A stretch of DNA of 64,000 nucleotides. Origin: Bryum argenteum. Taxonomy: Eukaryota > Streptophyta > Bryopsida > Bryales > Bryaceae. The notes under the pieces are model-generated. The model made no database searches and was not told the origin of the DNA. It saw only the letters and a program-made list of their open reading frames with translations. Shown in pieces: positions 1 through 12,442 of this stretch (position 1 is the first letter of the stretch; each line of letters starts with the position of its first letter). The position numbers and the translations under genes are program-made. Where the stretch lies: positions 2,046,001 to 2,110,000 of the forward strand of contig CM073323.1 in NCBI GenBank assembly GCA_037043015.1, in the 5' to 3' direction.

Positions 1-745
1 AGTGCCACGATCCCCTTGGAAGCTATTCCAGTCAACTTCGGTGGTACCATAAACTCCAACATCCGCTGAACTGCAACGAGATACCCCTGTGGATGTGTAT
101 CTCAGCGGAACTAGGATGAAACAGCGGCTGCTTTTGGATCACAAGCTTCACCTCTTCAACTTTCTTATGAAGGGCCTCAGCGTTCATCATTTGTATGCCT
201 TCGATATCCAAATCCAACAGAGTCATGACGAGCTCATTCGTTATGTCGGAGTCAAAATCCTTGGTGTGCGTGGAGACTAGTGGAAGCAGAGTTGTTTCTA
301 GCATCTGTTCAAATCACAGCACACAACCATACATTAGGAGTTACATATAGAAGAGGCAGACAGTCTAACTTTGCGAATTCTACACCCTCAACAAACTGAC
401 ATGACAAGTTTTTGAGGACATGATAAGCAAAAAGATTAGAGTCCAACACTCACAGCAGTTCGCTCCGGTTGACTGCTGGCACCAGCTAACATAGTCTTCA
501 ACGTTTGTGCTGACCACGGCTGGGGAGGCCAGGGCTCTGACTCCTCTGACCTTGGAGCAAGGTCAGTAGCTTGAACGCTTGGACCAGGGACATAGGCAGC
601 TGGGGAAGCTTGGGGGAGTTCCAAACACCATTTCTTTAAGCTTCTTCTCAATATTGTATTTTCTCCTTACATGTTGAAATCACACACAAATTCCTTCAAC
701 TTGAAATCTAGAGAAGAAATTGAATGAATTTAGTTGTGTTTTCTT
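1..745 (-). pseudogene. Partial inverted copy of the PABP-like gene (exons 4-5)
   Basis: The minus strand matches the last two exons and part of the preceding intron of the poly(A)-binding-protein-like gene at 55767-57906. Positions 304-1 encode an MLLE-like domain (LLPLVSTHTKDF, then ITNELVMTLLD) and 660-454 encode the linker before it (AAYVPGPSVQATD, TLKTMLAG). The splice sites at 453/454 and 304/305 are conserved. The intron upstream, to about 745, still aligns with the intact gene. Compared with that gene the copy lacks the segment FDRIK after the MLLE helix and loses similarity beyond it, so I read it as a decayed duplicate. It continues past the window edge, so an intact remainder cannot be excluded. 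Confidence 0.8.
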
Positions 746-868
746 GATTAATAGAAACGTTTAGGGATTAGTTTAAAACATTTTTGATACAAGGTAGTTT
801 AAGTTATTCCCCAAACGTGACTTTTAAGAAAACACAAACGTAGCACATGCGATCAAATTCTAGAAGTA

Positions 869-1155
869 CACTAAAAAAAAAAGTGGGGGTTTGCAACGTT
901 AGAGACGTTGCTTGTGTGCAAATGTTGGTCAAGGTAAGCAACGTCTTGGAACTTGCTTGAGCAACGTTACCAAGAAAATAAGCAACATTATTGCATCACC
1001 AAGCAAAAAGATCTACAATCTAATTGAAAACGTTGCTAAACTTATTTTCTTCATAATATTGCTCAAGTAAGTTCCAAAACGTTGCTAAAATTGAGCAACG
1101 TTTGCACAAACGCAACGTTTGTAACGTTGCAAACCCCCCCTCTTTTCTTGTAGTG
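869..1155. mobile_element. CACTA-type foldback MITE
   Basis: Both ends begin CACTA on their own strand (left CACTAAAA, right, on the reverse strand, CACTACAAG), followed by a G-run and GTTTGCAACGTT. The two halves of the 287-bp unit are imperfect reverse complements over nearly the whole length, so a single strand could fold into one long hairpin. The motif GCAACGTT or its complement recurs about ten times, as subterminal transposase-binding repeats do in CACTA elements. No clear 3-bp target duplication is visible, and there is no coding capacity. Confidence 0.7.
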
Positions 1156-1463
1156 AGCTTACCGTCTTCAAGAGTGGTGTTCTCAACATACGCGCTACTT
1201 AGCTCTTGGCTATGGTTGGGCGAAACAACTCTAATATTCGTCAGTGTACAGGTTAAACATTTCTAGACAGGTTAGATAGACAGGTTAGACCGTTAGAGAG
1301 TTCGTCCACATTCTTCATGGCGAACGGATGCAGATTGGCTACGTAAAGTTCCTTCGACTGGTACCGAGGGATCTTCATGAATACGGATGTGAGGAAGTCA
1401 ATCTGCTAGCAGCATTCTACTTAGCTGAAATAGAAAGAAGATCGAGCTCTTATTTACCTCGTT

Positions 1464-1818
1464 GCCGCACGGGCGAAGAAAACGAAGGTGGTGGTGACGG
1501 CGAAGGCACTGACAAAGGCAGCTGCGCCGGCATCGAAGGACGCGAAAGTAGCGGCCTCTTCAAAGAACGCTGGGCCGGTAGGAAGAAGGCTAAGCCCCTC
1601 CAACTCGCCCTGCAAAGAAAGGAGCCTCAGCTGTTGCTGTGGCAGTGAAGAAGCCCGAGGCAGGGAGGAAGCCTCAGATTGCGTGGAAGGCGGTGACGCC
1701 GAAGAGTGGGAAGGCCAAGGCGACGAAACCTGCGGCGAAGGCGGCTACGGCGAAACTGCAGCGCAGAAGGCGAAGGAGGCGAAGACGTAAGGAGTTCGTG
1801 TGGGAAATGTGCATTTAG
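1464..1818 (+). pseudogene. Lysine/alanine-rich remnant resembling a linker histone H1 tail
   Basis: From 1464 one frame reads AARAKKTKVVVTAKALTKAA. After about 1590 the same style continues in the next frame (KKGASAVAVAVKKPEAGRK, KSGKAKATKPAAKAATAK, then an arginine run), stopping at 1818. Short A/K/P-rich repeats of this kind are typical of the C-terminal tail of histone H1. The frame change and the lack of a recognisable globular (winged-helix) domain upstream suggest a broken fragment. The composition is GC-richer than the flanks. Low-complexity basic sequence can mimic histone tails, so the assignment is tentative. Confidence 0.35.
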
Positions 1819-2454
1819 AACTGGTGTTCATGAACAACAGCACACAGAGGAATGGACGATGGCTTGAGAATGGTGCATGATATGAATGATGCTCAATGTG
1901 TGTGAACCACTTTGCTTAAACCCCTTACAATTCGATGAAGATTAATATCGAGTTCAAGTTGCACTAATCTACGTATTCCACCCAATTTCAATAGTGATGA
2001 CATCGACCATCGTGATGCCTTACGAATAAAACTGGATTGAAAAGCTCTTGAACAAAAGAATGATTTCAATGTATGAAGAAGGTTTGAAGAAGGTGGAACT
2101 TACCCAAAAGGAGAAGCTCTTATGTGACCTCCAAGCCACCGTATCTACAATCTATGGGCAAATTTTCTTAATATTTGATTCTCACAAATCTAACCTTTCG
2201 ATCTTGTATATACAAGTACCAATTTTTATCAGATTTCATCGAGGCTGCCTAGGCTAAGCTCGCACTCGATCTCGATCAAGGGTGAAGCGTGCTGGCTCTG
2301 GCTTCTATTCTCTTCCAAGAGAGCGGCACTCGGTGAACCAACTGAACCGCCTGCAAAGCAAGAGACAATACGATCGATGAACGAGTTTATCACACATGCA
2401 CAATCATTCAACAATTTCGAAGTTTGCAAGGCAAGCAGTAACTACGGTGTACTT

Positions 2455-3100
2455 GGTTATCGATCACTGGGCTGATCAATCTACAACTGACTACCGAGCT
2501 CTGTGAGAGGGTAATCGTGCGGAAGGGTGCGATCACCCTGGAGCAGGGTTGCGAGACGGCTAAGCTAGCTCTGGTGCTAGACCACACCAGGATCTTGATT
2601 CGGTCTTTTCAAAAATTTCTAGCTTACAATGAAAAAAAAGGGCACACACCTGGTTGTCAAGTAATCCTCAATTCACCCCCCAAGCGATATTTTATTGTGA
2701 GGGTGCCTGTTCACAAGCAAGGGGCAATAAAGCTTGAGCAAGAAGGTGTAGCTACCTCAGGTGCTAGACCACAACAAATAGAAGGGTGCGGTGCACCTCG
2801 TTATCGATTACCTGGCTGGAGAATCACCAATTGACCATCCAGGTTACGTGTGAGTGTAAGGATACCTGTGAGCAAGGATGTGATCACGCTTGAGCAGGAA
2901 TGCAAGGTGCTAAGCTAGCGCTGGTGCGAGACCACAACAAGCTCCGCAAACAGTAGTTGCCGTGCACCCAATTATCAATGTCCACAATTGAGCATCCAAG
3001 GTATGAGTAAGGGAAGAGGATACCTGTGCGCGATGGTGTGATCAAGCTCGAGCAAGAATGTAAAAGTGCGAGAGTGCGAGACCATGGTAAGCTCTTGCAG
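2455..3100. repeat. Degenerate tandem repeat, unit about 170-185 bp
   Basis: Three to four diverged copies share the order: a 'GATCAC...GAGCA(A/G)G' segment, 'GCTAAGCTAGC(G/T)CTGGTGC', 'AGACCACA', then 'ATCAAT...CAACTGA'. Copies start near 2455, 2690, 2800 and 2965. Short ORFs across it are not conserved between copies, so I treat it as non-coding. Confidence 0.55.
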
Positions 3101-3339
3101 TCTTGCTTCCTCGTCATAGAATGCTTGCGCTTGCACAGGCTGCTTGCCGTGCGACCCGGAGCTGTCGTAGTGTGGCCATCTGAATGATGGCGTAGATGAT
3201 TCGAATCTTGGCTGCGGTTGGAATGGAATTACAATGGAATTACGCTTTGCTTCTGCCCGGAACGTTCCCCTCCTGTCAACGTGCTCCCTCTGCAGAAGGC
3301 CGTCAACACGCCCACATAATCTGGACCTGAAGTACATCC

Positions 3340-4973
3340 TCCATACATTGAGTGTTAGATAGTTAGGGTTTAATACTTTGATTGCTTTTATTCATTTTGT
3401 TGTCTTGAAATAGGTAAAATAGATGAATGTACAAAAAAATGGGCTACCATAGCAGGGCAGTAAACCAATTAGTAAGGGTCTTGACTCTTGAAGTGATCTT
3501 CCAAGTCTTGAAGTAGAGTATTAACATAATGGTTTTAGAGAGAGGTGAAAAGTGTATAGATAGTCCATCCAAGTCATATTATAATTTTTGAATTATTTAT
3601 GAATTTTAAATGTAAGATTGTAGGGGGTTTAATCAAAGCCGAACATCCTGAAGTCTTCTAAGTCGTGAGTATATTGAATTTTGTGAGTGGCATGTATAAT
3701 GTACATAGTGGCACTAGCGGAAAATTACACTAATAACGTCAAAATAAATTATAATATTTGTCACTTTTCCTTAATTTTTTACTGATCTATTAGAGTGTAT
3801 TACACAACCAAAAAAAATCTATAAAAATTGATATATTTTTGTGGAATCAATAGTTAAACAAATATAGAAACCAGAAAGTATTTAGATATATATTTGAAAA
3901 CTTATAGTTAAAAAAATTTGGGAATCAATTGTAGATAGATTGGGGTATTAATATGTGGACAAATTTGGAAAGTGGTGGGTAGACCAATTTGGGAAATATT
4001 AACAAGATAGATTTGGAAAATTTGCTTGATAGTTACAAAAAAAAAAAATCAGAATTAATAATTACTGTCTAGATAGATTCTCGACTGAATATAATGAGAA
4101 AATTTGAGGATTGAAGATATGTAGATAATGGAAATTTGACCATCGGATGACATATAGGGAGTTTATGGAATAACCAAGTTAGTAATGTCTAGGTAGTTAA
4201 CACCTGAATATTCTTAAAAGCCAAAATAGGTTTTTGGAATTTTGGACAACCAATCTAATGGGGTTAAAACTCAAAATAATGTTTTTTCTTCACGTTTTAA
4301 CTAAGTGCTCTCAATATAGCAAAGTGTACGGAGGAACAACGATGTTGAGTGTTAAAAAGAAAGTCTTGGTTTCTATTATGTGATGTAGATGTCTACATCA
4401 TTTTTAATTTGAATAATTTAATATTTGTGATGGTATTTTTCCATATATTCCATTATGATTACAATATACCGATTAACTACCATCTAAGATTATAATTTTA
4501 AAAATTTACAAAAATCTAAATGTTGCTCTTTTTATATAGTCACATTATCAATGAATCATTGATTATTATAAACCAATTTCTCATTTGAAGTGATTTGGTC
4601 AAAATTCCCAAATGATCACATTGTCTTTTTTATCTTATAGACAGGAAACACTTCTTTACAACCAATGTTCTACTTAACTTTCTCCTAATGTTTTTTAAAT
4701 CTTAATAAGGTTAGAGACTTGAGGTAGCTTCATTAACCCCTAATGTCTCATGCCATTTGCAACCCAGGAACACAAATTTCTTAAAATTTTCATAAGTAAA
4801 ACTGAAGCTAAGTTAACTAATTCTCAACCATACGATATTATAACAACTTATTGTAAGTCATTTTGTTCAACTTTTGGGTTATAAAGCCTTGTAGGTTATG
4901 TGATCATAAGTTCATAACAAATGATTAAAACCTTAATAATAAATATTATTAATATATAATTAAAAAATAATAA

Positions 4974-5005
<32 letters not shown>

Positions 5006-6180
5006 CAAAATTTTATCATTTCTACTTCTAAGTGATGAAACTACTATCAATTATTTTTCAATTTGGAAGTTCCCAACTAGATGAATGCTCACCATCATCT
5101 TCCGAATACCCTTGTATCAAATCAATCAAATATAAATTTCCTCAACTCAAATATAACTTTGCAATGGTGGGAATTGCTCAGAAATCTAAAAGAGATGTTT
5201 TTATAAGAACCAAACCCCTGAGCACACTAAGATCCAAATATTGGAGATCAAGACTTGTCATGCATTTTAGTGCAAATGATCTATCCTTGAACTACTTTTG
5301 TTTTGAAGAAATTGAGGCAAGTTTAATCATTGCAAGATCATCATTTGAGCCAACAATTTGTATCAATACCTTTCAAGTAAAATAATGATTTATGAGATAA
5401 AGGTGATGAGCTTTGAAGTTGAGGATTCTTTTATTGCGCAGTTCATTTGTTCAGTAGAAATTCTGCTTCAAAGTGAAAGTTATAGAATTTCATGACCATT
5501 TCATAAAAATTTGAATACACTATTATCTCACACTCTATATAATATATGCAAACTTTTAATTTATCCACATCATTTTTCATAGGTTCAATACAATATTGCA
5601 TGGTTGAATTAGGTAAACATTACATTTCCGACATTTTGAAGAAAATCGTGTTTCTAGACTAAAAACAGTAAGACCAAAGTAAAATGGGTTAGGAATGAAT
5701 TGATCAAAATTTGTTCTTGTTTAATTTATTCCTTATATTAAATCATCTTGTTGGCTTTCTATTTCTCATATACACTTTGTTAGATACGCCTTATTATTTG
5801 TTTTCGCACCTTCACTTCAATAATAAAATACTAGTAAACACTTCTTGGCCTTGTAAGACTCTGGGAAAGAAAAAAAAAAAAAAAAAAAAAAAAATTAAAA
5901 ATAAATAAAACTAAAAATAAAAGTTATGGATTAATATTAACATGATAAAGGATTAAGATTTCACAATGTCCATGTGCACAAGACTGTCTTTACATAAAAA
6001 CAATAAACACCCCTCAGTGTCAACTGCCATTGACTCTTTCAGACCAATAACTACCTCTTCCTTACCATTTACAAATACTCAGCCTGAACCTAACTCGAGT
6101 TCCCAGAGCCACTTTCTCTACTCACCAGCGTTCCCGAAACTGGCTAAAATTAGCAGTTTTTTTACCTTTTTTTATGGGCA
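3340..6180. other. AT-rich intergenic DNA with simple repeats
   Basis: No gene is recognised. The stretch contains an (AAT)n run near 4966-5003 and a poly(A) run near 5872-5894. A piggyBac-like left terminus (TTAA then CCCCTAATGTC) sits near 4730, and its neighbourhood (4800-5200) loosely resembles the MITE interior at 14580-14850. The small ORFs at 5032-5385 and 5966-6202 show no recognisable domain. Confidence 0.5.
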
Positions 6181-7339
6181 GCTACCGGCCCAGTGTAAAT
6201 AGGGGCTTTTTAAACCCCCCAAATCGCTGGATTACTAATGATGGGCCGGGTCTGATGGCCGGAGCCTCTCCCCAATCGATGAGACATGAGCTTGGGACTT
6301 GACCCGATGCCCCACCCACTTCGCGCCATGATGATGCATCCACGTCGTGTCGTCGCGATGCGGCGAAATCCTGATCGTTGATTGAGCTTGCCCTAAGCCC
6401 GTGAAGGGGGGGGGGGTAGCTTTGATGCTCCTCCAGTTTGCGTGGGAAGATCGCATTGAATGCGAGTTCAAACTTGGGGGCGTAGCGTATCCTGCTGTTG
6501 ATGCGGAGCTTGTGTTGCGTTCAATTCTCCTTCTTGTTGCTGCAGTGCCGCCAGTTTCTGTTTTGCAAATTGCATCTGTAAGCATTGATCACTTGCTCCT
6601 CTCTCTCGCGCCGCACCGCGCGGTTTTCTACTTCCGAGCGGTGAGCATCGGTTTACGCTCAATCTCGCATTATGGCCGCCGGTTTTCCTTGCAATTGGTC
6701 ACCTTTAGTGGAGAATGCGTGCCTCTGGTGTTTCCTTGCGCACATGACTCGCATTCACTACTTAACATGGCCGGTGTCACTTATCACTCACAGCCTTTGC
6801 ATCGACGCTGGATTGAGAGTATAGAGCTTTGAATTGCTGCATTTGCGAGGGCTTCACTAATCTGAGAGCGGTTGAGGGTTGAAAGCTTGGCTGCATTGTT
6901 CGAGAGGTTTGCATTGGCATATTGCGGTCTTTTCTGTGGATATTTCTGTGGGTGTTGTCTCTTTTCCGTGGGTGTTTCTGTGGGTGCTGGGTGTTGCTGT
7001 GTCGGTGTGATGGCTCCGCGACCCTTGGGTCTTCCAGCAGGGATGAAGGTCAAATTTTTCGGGAGCACTAGGAACTGTTCTGGGGTGGGGAAATATTTGG
7101 TGGAGTCTCCTCGGTTTGGGTTGGATGGCTTGTTGCAGGACGACGTCACTCACATTTCTGAGACGCGTTTGGAGGGGTTGATGTCGTCGCATGCAGCGCC
7201 GGAGCACTCCACGGCCACGGTGACCTCGCCTATTACACCCCCTGCTCTTCTAAGATCGAAGAAAAGGAAGTCAGCCAACTCTGGATGTGCCACGTGTTGT
7301 CGTGCGAAGAGAGGAGAAAGTCATGGAGAATAGCACAAG
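6181..7339 (+). other. Region upstream of the hAT-like transposase, function unclear
   Basis: GC content rises here compared with the DNA to the left. An open frame ending at 7333 contains MAPRPLGLPAGMKVKFFG and a basic segment SKKRKSANSGC. It may be a 5' exon of the transposase gene that follows, but no domain is recognisable. Imperfect repeats of TGTGGGTGTT lie at about 6935-7000. I found no convincing 5' terminal inverted repeat of the element. Confidence 0.3.
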
Positions 7340-9771
7340 TGCCGCGACCCGGCGCTGACAGGAAGTGTGGGCCGCAAAGTACACCTGGGCTGAGGGGGTG
7401 TTTGACGATTCAGGTAAGTGTTTTCTTGCCTGTTTTTCTTGTTTTTGTTTTTGTTTTTCATTGTTTGTTCATTGTGGGGCTGTTTTGGGGTGCAGGTAAC
7501 ATTGTGGGGGTGCTGTGCACCACGTGCACAACTCTGGATGGCCGGAGAAAGGTCATGGTGCCCAAAGATGATAACCTGCAAAAGCATGAGGGGAAGAGGG
7601 CCTGTCGACAAGATGGTGTTCCTCTGCTTGGGATGAAGGTGGGGGATTCCTACACAAAGCTTGATTGCAAGCACGTGAAGAACTCCAAGCTGTGGGCAGG
7701 GCGGAAGTTGAGTGGCTCAGAGTGGAGCAATTGAAGCCAGTCGGTGTGTCCTCACAGAGAACAAACGAAAGGGAGTACAATTTGCCTCTCTCTTTCAAAT
7801 CTTAAGTCATGGTCGTCCTATGGTGGATTATGAGAGGTGCCATGCATTGTTTGAACATCTTAGGGTTAAGAATATGCCTAAGAAGCACTGGAGCGAGTCA
7901 ATGGGATGGGATATCAGTGAACACATGCATGCTAGTGTTCTAAAGGCCCCGAAATTAGAAGTGCGGTCTCGCGATGTGATAGCAGTTTCGTGTGATGAAG
8001 TCACAGCGATTGACAATTCGGCCTGGTGTGGTGTGCATGTCTATGTTTTGAGCAATTGGGAGAGGGTGCCGCATCTGCTGCACTTGTCTTGCGTGTTGGA
8101 GGACGGCAGCTCGGATCACTTGACGCAGGTGATCTTGAACGCCCTTCTCGATGAAGGTGGCTTGACCCGAGAGCAAGTGGCTTCAAAGTTGGTGTCCTTC
8201 GGCGCTGATGGTGTCAGCACCTTCCAAGGCACTCATAACGGAGTCACTACTCAGTTGAAGCGCATAGCGCCCTTCATGTTGGGGATTCACTGCACTTCCC
8301 ACAGGATTAACTTGGCTGTCCAGACATTGTCCAATTTTCCCATGGTTTCTCGTTTGGAAAGCATGTTGGCATCTATCTACTCGTATTTTTGCAGGAGCAA
8401 CAAGAAGCATGCTGAGCTCCAGAAGCTCGCTAGTATCATGGAAACTAAGGGAAACAAAATGTTGAGGAACGTGACCACACGCTGGATTTCAATGCGGAGT
8501 CCAGCCATGCGAGTTTTTGAGGAGTACAAAACACTTGTCATGAAGATGGGCTTGGATATGACAGCCCCATCTGGAAAGAAAGCTTGTGCCACGGCCACCC
8601 TAAACTTTGAGACTCTAGTTGATGTCGAAGTCCTCCTGTCCCTTTCGGTTGTCCACCACTATTCTCATCAAGTTCACATGCTTTGCAAGTTCTCACAATC
8701 ACGAGATGTGTTTATCTCGTGATTTCTTGGAGGTCGTGAAGGTGGCGCAGGTGAGCTTGTCACGAAATACATTGAGCCAGCCTACGGCGTTCGGGAGCAT
8801 GATTTCGGGGAGTACCATGACTTGCTTGGCTTACGCCACAAGGCAATTCCAATGGCCTGGAAGGAGCTCCCCGGGGATAGTGGAATCAAGTACTTGTACT
8901 TTGATTTTGGGACAACAAATGTCTTTGCAAGGTGCCACGACAAGATCACCGGTGAGCTCTAGTTTGTGACAGAGGAGGAACTTCACCATTGCCAGTTGAA
9001 TGTCGAAAGGCAGATTTCAGGTTCGTTTCTCAACTTTTTCTATTCTTGTTTTTCTTTCTTCTAAACTTGTGTTCACATGCCTGCTGATTTGCAACATATA
9101 CATGCTTTGCCTTGTGATGGACACTAAGCATGCCTTGTGCCTTGTGATGCATTGTGCAGAGGTTGCCCAGCTCTTTTTGGATGAGTTGGACCGGCGGTTC
9201 CCTCATCAAGAGTTGTTGGATGCCTTTGGGATCATCTACCCTCAATCTTGGGATGCGGAAGGGGCACGGGCACGCTTTTCAAAAGCATTTGGAGGTGCTC
9301 AAGCGGTTCTCTTTGTGGCGACCGGAAAATGAATGATGGGAACGAGGAGGAGAAGCCTTGTAGGGTCCCCGAGATGCTCAATGCATCAAGCCTTGATACT
9401 CGGCAAAGGCTTGTTCAAGGTCTCGATGAAGGCAAATCTGAGGCGTGTGCCACCCGCCCCCTTTGAAGTGAATCCATTGATCAAGCTTTGGCGAAACTTG
9501 TCACCCTCCCGCACCTCTCAAAACTCATTCCGAGTATATCAAGTTGGCAAAAATTGGGTGCATGCTTGTGTTGGGTTCGGTGGAGGATGAGATGATGTTT
9601 TCTTCCTTGAAGTTCCCGAAATCATGCCATAGGAATCGCTTAGACAAGCACTTACCGCTTGTGGTACGTATGTTTGGGCAAAAATTCTTTTCCTTGAAGT
9701 CATTTCCTTATGATAAGGCTATTAAGTCTTGGAAAGAGGCTGTTACGGTGGGCCGGCAAGGGGATGCTTGA
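7340..9771 (+). pseudogene. Decayed hAT-superfamily transposase (BED-type finger plus DDE core)
   Basis: The N-terminal part reads VWAAKYTWAEGVFDD, is split by a GT-AG intron (about 7413-7496) and continues with CTTC...HEGKRAC, a BED-like zinc-finger segment. The 336-residue frame at 7712-8722 holds the core: VSFGADGVSTFQGTHNGV, IHCTSHRINLA and NVTTRWISMRS, the D-G-A...H-C-x-H-R pattern of hAT transposases close to the ZNF862-like group. The similarity then moves to another frame (KYIEPAYGVREHDFGEYHD) that meets a stop at 8960-8962. After an intron at about 9019-9159 it resumes (LFLDELDRRFP) and ends in a C-terminal dimerisation-like region (VEDEMMFSSLKFPKS) up to 9771. Several frameshifts and a stop make it a non-functional gene. 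Confidence 0.75.
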
Positions 9772-9776
9772 GAGAT

Positions 9777-9826
9777 CTAGTATCCTCAACTCCAAAATTC
9801 TAGTATCCTCAACTCCCAAATTTCCT
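9777..9826. repeat. Short direct duplication
   Basis: CTAGTATCCTCAACTCC followed by AAAATT is repeated twice in tandem (about 24 bp each) directly after the hAT-like stop codon. Confidence 0.6.
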
Positions 9827-9910
9827 TAGTTTCCATGATGCTATGCTAGCCTTGAAGCTCATTTAGAGAAGCTTAGTATTCGAGTGTGGGTTCCTTGATA
9901 CATTTGGAGC

Positions 9911-10225
9911 AGAGGAGTTACTGGAGCGGCCATTCGGTGGAGCCCTGGAGCGGCCATTCGGTGGAGCAGTGGAGCCCTGGAGCGGCCATTCGGTGAAGCA
10001 GTGGAGCCCTGGAGCCTGGGCGGCCATTCGGTGGAGCAGTGAGCCCTGGGCGGCCATTTGGTAGAGCTGTGGAGCCTTGGGCTGCCATTCGGTGGAGCGG
10101 TGAGCCCTGGGCGGCCATTTGGTGGAGCTGTGGAGCCTTGGGCCGCCATTCGGTGGAGCAATGAGCCCCGGGCGGCCATTTGGTGGAGCTGTGGAGCCTT
10201 GGGCTGCCATTCGGTAGAGCAGTGG
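9911..10225. repeat. GC-rich minisatellite, unit 24-37 bp
   Basis: About ten units of the type GCGGCCATTCGGTGGAGC plus a short GTGGAGCCCT tail. From about 10030 the units alternate between GGCGGCCATTTGGT and GGCTGCCATTCGGT versions, giving a higher-order dimer near 62 bp. The array translates in all frames without stops, which explains the overlapping long ORFs here. Those ORFs are not genes. Confidence 0.9.
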
Positions 10226-10246
10226 GCCCGATTTTTTTCCTAACTC

Positions 10247-10302
10247 TGTTGTTTGTTTGTGTCGTTTGTTTGTGTTGTTTGTTTGTGTTGTTTGTTTGTG
10301 TG
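10247..10302. repeat. Simple repeat (TTTGTTTGTGTYG)n
   Basis: Four units of TTGTTTGTGTYG in tandem, just downstream of the minisatellite. Confidence 0.85.
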
Positions 10303-10382
10303 CAGGACACTAGTGCTGCAATGGGCAGTGTTGCTTTGCAACAAGGGTTCGATTCCCTCACTAGTGACTTAGAATTTAGATA

Positions 10383-12206
10383 AAAATTTTACAATTGAAC
10401 TTGTAATTCTTCATTCACATTGAAATCCAATTGCACATTGATCATGTTTGTGTTTTGATCACATCTTTGAATGTTATGAATGTTTGTGTGAATCTCTCAT
10501 TTTTGAATGTTCGAATGTTATGAACAATTGAACACATGACCTTCACTTTTTTCCCACTTAGCATTTTTTTGAGTACTCATTCCATCACTTAGCGTTTGAT
10601 TGCAGCAAAAATTTCACAATGTAGTCACTTACACTCAACAAAATTGGATGCATGATCGCATAGTCAAACAACATTCAGCTTATTTTTGTAGTCAAAATAC
10701 TACAATGGCAGACATATTTTTTCCACTACTGCCCGTGAAAGTAGCTCCAGAAGCGTTTTTTGTCGACCAATGATAGCCTATCCCCATATTATTGAAAAAC
10801 AGTCCTGGGAACGCTGCTACTCACCTCACAACGATAAAGCTGCACAACACACGTACTAGCTCCAAACTATCTAAAATATTTCCAATCACCAAATTTTTCT
10901 TCACATTCATCCGGGTAATTAATGCACGAAGCATGTTTGAACGAATGAGAGTGATCATTCATACACAATCACAGTAAAGGAATTCGCATTACAATATACC
11001 ATTTTCGAGTCGCCCAGCTGAAACACTAAAACAAATATCAAACAAAGTCTGATCATCTCAACGGAACTCAGTCTCGCTGTCTGCACACACCGAACACGAA
11101 CTCACACACACAGTAACTAAGGAACACTATCGGTATGTCCAAGTTGTTTGACGGAGAGGTTTCACCCACACTACTGCCACAATGCTTCTCCGGACTCAAA
11201 AACTGGGTGAATCTCCTCGTCGAACAACTTCACACACCGCAAGTTTCCGCAATCAAAGGAACGACGATCATACGACGAACATGACTCGACGCTCTGCACA
11301 CGGAATGGATATACTGGATCCCACGTCTTGGCATGGGGATCGATCACATTACGAATGTTGATTGAGAGTGATCAGGGATCTTTATGGAGCGATTCAAGGC
11401 CTTCGACGTCATTGTGAAAGTGAGGTGGATAGAAATGTAGTGCGCTGTGCAATTTCCTGACACATGGCGCAGCTTGTCCACACGTGGGGAGTGTGCAACG
11501 AGACAGGTGCTTTTTCTGGACTGACTCATTGAGTCAATTACCCGAATGTAACTTGGTTGAACCCACTAAGGCACAGTAAGCTGCTCTAAATGGCTCAATG
11601 TGGCTCAGTAAGTAGAAGGCTACTACATAGTAGTAAATGGCTCAGTAAGTAGAAGGCTAACTTACTACATAGTAGTAAATGGCTCAGTCCTAAGTAGAAG
11701 GCTACTACATAGTAGAGTGGTTCAAACTGGAGCAGGTCCCACAATGGAGTTTTACTAATCTTCATTCAAAGATACATAATAGCTTTGCCATATAATGTTC
11801 TCTGTGCGGTTGTTATTGGTTTACTTTGGTGCACCATTTGAGAAACACTTATATTCATGAATGCAAAAATTTAGAACTCATTTTAGAAGATTCCACTAAT
11901 TGCTCTACCTTTCTACTAATTTCTTCATGCACAAAAATTGCTTGCATTGGTAACATCCCTGTAAACTAATGTCCTATAAATTGAGTTGGCATTGAGCACC
12001 TTACTTTTAAGCGAGGAAAGTCATTAATCTTGGACTTTTCAACAAATTACTATGATTATTTTGACGCGGTGTGCTAAAATGGCACCTTATCATGTACATC
12101 GTGAGCACATGATGGTGTTGGGTTGCGAAACTATTATGTAAATTAAGGTGAAGAAATGTAGAGCCTTACTTTAAAGCTTGTGTTATTCATTTTAGAGCAC
12201 CTTACC
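10383..12206. other. AT-rich intergenic DNA; no gene seen
   Basis: The small ORFs here have no recognisable domains. At about 11580-11716 a unit of roughly 40 bp (CTCAGTAAGTAGAAGGCTAC then TACATAGTAGTAAATGG) is repeated three times. Confidence 0.5.
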
Positions 12207-12210
12207 TTAA

Positions 12211-12442
12211 CCCTTAAACGTCATATGCTTTCCTGATACCACACCCAAAATCTCTTTTAATATCCATTTTTAGCATTATTCTATTTTTAATTTGCTTGAG
12301 CTCTATTCTAAGAAAGTATATACCTCTTTAAAGTGCTCAGTTTGGAATTCTAAAATTCCATTTGGTATAATGGAGTATAAGTTATGAGCAAGATTCTCTC
12401 AAAAAAAACCCAACCCCTCGGGCTGGGTCTGACGTTTAAGGG
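12211..12442. mobile_element. piggyBac-like MITE (TTAA-flanked), 232 bp
   Basis: The unit is flanked by TTAA on both sides (12207-12210 and 12443-12446) and has perfect 13-bp terminal inverted repeats, CCCTTAAACGTCA. A TTAA target duplication with termini starting CCC/CCY is the hallmark of the piggyBac superfamily. It is non-coding. Confidence 0.75.

Noticed and set aside
9859-10361. Overlapping ORFs rich in PNG/TEWPP-like repeats
   Set aside because: They arise from the minisatellite, which is open in all frames.
6184-10400. Attempt to find terminal inverted repeats for the hAT-like transposase
   Set aside because: No matching ends or 8-bp duplication could be found by eye, so no element borders are claimed.
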